From: Malurus cyaneus samueli
Lineage: Eukaryota; Chordata; Aves; Passeriformes; Maluridae
DNA: 64,000 bases
NCBI GenBank assembly: GCA_009741485.1
Contig: VKON01000207.1
Coordinates: forward strand, 307,726 to 371,725
Direction: 5' to 3'
Every line of letters begins with the position of its first letter. The first letter of the stretch is position 1. The position numbers were made by a program, and so were the translations under genes. Positions 62,401-64,000 of the stretch are shown here, one piece after another. The notes under the pieces are model-generated. The model worked only from the letters and a program-made list of their open reading frames with translations, was not told where the DNA came from and ran no database searches.

Positions 62401-62880
62401 ATATTAAGGAAAAATCACAAATCATGGTAGCAAAACTGAAATATGCTGAAACAGAGATGTTTATTCTTAAATTTGGGGCATCCCATTCATTCATCAGTAA
62501 GGGCTGAATTCCTACTGGGTGATCAGAATTGGATATTCCTTTTGAGACTACTCAGGTGTCTTGGGGATGGTCTTTTATCTCATACCATATTTGGGTTTTT
62601 TCTTTTTGCTTTGTGTCTGGGAGCGTTGCTCTTCCATCCCATCCACCCTGCCCAGCCGGGCTCCAGGAATATCACAATGGTTGAGAGGCAGCCTGTGATT
62701 TCCTGCCAGAATTGGAATGGTTTGGTGGTGCACCCCAACTCCCTACTCCTTTCCAGGCTGCAGTGTAATCTGAGAAATGCTTGTTAAGCCTTGTCCTTGA
62801 AAACACCACCTGGACTCAGCTCGTTCTGACTATCAAAAACACTGTTTGCTGGCAGGAACTCCTAACAAGCTTGTGTTTTC
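59476..62880. other. intergenic AT-rich stretch beyond the CCNH 5' end
   Basis: No exon-like block with splice sites, RNA gene or clear transposon recognised. Short open frames (up to 114 codons at 62443-62787) lack similarity. Part of 62,440-62,880 may already belong to the retroviral element that follows. Confidence 0.55.
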
Positions 62881-63750
62881 CTCATGATCAGCCTTGGAAA
62901 GTATTTCTCTGGCCCAAATGACATAATATGCCTGTTTTCACACTTTCAAAAAAAGTGCTGACCACAACTGTGGCCAGGATGAAGCATTGTTATGACTAAA
63001 GCCCACTCTCTTGCACCCCGATAAACAGCAGTCCAAAATGGGACCCTTTGAGCTCTCCTCGACTGCAGCAAGCCTGTGACCAGCAAGCTTCCTTTGAGTG
63101 GGATGCCTCTCAGAGCCAGCAAAAACCCTCAGGTTTGCTATACCTGAAGGATCACCAAAACATTTTATGTCCTGGGCCAACACCCTCACTTCCCGAGGCC
63201 CTATCCTTTGCCCATCAGGAGATGCAAAAGCATCCGAGATGAGTATCTTCTCTGACTTCAGAAAGAGATTTTTTCCATAGGTGCCTTATTTGCACTGACT
63301 GTTTTTGTCTAGATGCATGCCCTTTACACATCTGCTATACCAAAGTTAGGTTATGTTATAGTTATAATTTAGGGTAATACTGTTAAGTGTTATTTCTCTA
63401 TTAGATTGTAAAGGTTAAGCTATCAATTAACGTACAAGTGAAGTCAAAGTACTGTTAAAATTAAGTGTTAAGCTTTAGGCCACATTCCTTTTCATCCTTG
63501 TCTGTACTGTCTTCACACAGACACACACACACATACCTAGGTAGTTTTCAATTCTCTTCTACTTTGATTGCCTGGGTTTGTTTTTGTTGTTGCTTGCTTT
63601 CCCTTGTTGTGCCTTACTTGTCCTTTTGTAAGTAGAGTGAATCTTGCCAACGAATCTGCTATGCTTTGTAGTTTAATATTAAATCTGACTCTCACTCATA
63701 CCCTTGTCGATAACTTTTTGGGTGATCTCAAGCACACTTTTTCGGGACAA
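62880..63750 (+). mobile_element. probable LTR of an endogenous retrovirus (borders approximate)
   Basis: Composition and phrase order (gcagtccaaaatgggaccc, a late ATTAAA at about 63680 followed by a GT-rich segment, then gggacaagttggggc) resemble LTRs of ERVL-like elements common in perching birds. Termini could not be fixed. Called from memory of the family's look, so treat as tentative. Confidence 0.5.
63513..63535. repeat. (CA)n microsatellite
   Basis: Short imperfect CA repeat within the putative LTR. Confidence 0.75.
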
Positions 63751-64000
63751 GTTGGGGCAAGGGGCAGCTCCTCCCTTTCTTACCGGTGGGGTGATTAGGC
63801 TGGCCACACGGAAAGGTCTCTCTGGCAGAGATACTGTTGTTTCGTGGTCTTGCCTGTTTCTTTTCCTTCAGCACTATGACTGGGTCCTACTGGCTCTCTC
63901 CCTGCTTCTCTGCTGTTTGGGAGACGGAAGCCAGTGCAAGCCCGCCCATTTCCGAGACCGAGGGTATCCCCGTCCGTTGGACAGAGGATGCCTCCTCGTG
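63751..64000 (+). mobile_element. retroviral leader/internal sequence running off the window (tentative)
   Basis: Directly follows the putative LTR. It has a splice-acceptor-like tract (tttcttttccttcag) and then an ATG at 63876 whose frame stays open to the window edge; a neighbouring frame is strongly hydrophobic, like a signal peptide. This could be the 5' part of a retroviral internal region. Too short to assign a gene. Confidence 0.35.

Overview
The window is vertebrate nuclear DNA, almost certainly from a bird. It carries CR1-type LINE fragments, avian-type retroviral LTRs, AT-rich introns and one GC-rich promoter island. Two genes lie tail to tail, as in other vertebrates. RASA1 (p120 RasGAP) is on the + strand, entering the window at the end of its second SH2 domain and stopping at 47162. 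CCNH (cyclin H) is on the - strand, with all nine coding exons between 58110 and 49278. In birds this segment is expected on the Z chromosome, and RASA1 has a W-linked gametolog in chicken, so Z or W origin should be kept in mind.

Layout. 1-13056: RASA1 exons for the SH2 tail, PH domain and most of the C2 domain, with an antisense solo LTR (3251-4090) and a CR1 fragment (about 5521-5810) in introns. 13057-15824: intron, ending at a 25-N assembly gap. 15850-36020: not new genome content but reverse-complemented copies of the RASA1 3' half. 36021-48408: the same sequence in the sense orientation, carrying the exons for the C2 end, the GAP domain and the C terminus. 48409-49277: convergent intergenic stretch. 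49278-58110: CCNH, with a sense-strand LTR inside one intron. 58111-59475: CpG-rich 5' end of CCNH, then a CR1 fragment directly abutting a solo LTR. 59476-62880: featureless AT-rich intergenic DNA. About 62880-64000: an apparent endogenous-retrovirus LTR plus leader running off the window.

The main structural result is the 15.8-36.0 kb block. On the - strand it reads as a 12,666-bp unit (36016 down to 23351) followed head to tail by a second, partial copy (23350 down to 15850). The + strand then folds back at about 36020 into the sense copy, making a palindrome with 12-kb arms and a 478-bp spacer. The full inverted unit shows net single-base deletions in 8 of its 11 exon copies, while the partial copy and the sense copy keep all exon lengths. 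That pattern points to an unpolished long-read fold-back or tandem misassembly rather than a real ampliconic palindrome, but a roughly 540-bp patch differs by about one base in seven between arms, which read noise does not easily explain.

RASA1 in the window encodes 629 residues once one apparently missing base (near 7699) is allowed for. Counting back from the 1047-residue human protein puts the arginine finger exactly at residue 789. RASA1 turns off Ras at the membrane. CCNH is the regulatory subunit of the CDK-activating kinase/TFIIH. The two genes are neighbours with no known shared pathway.
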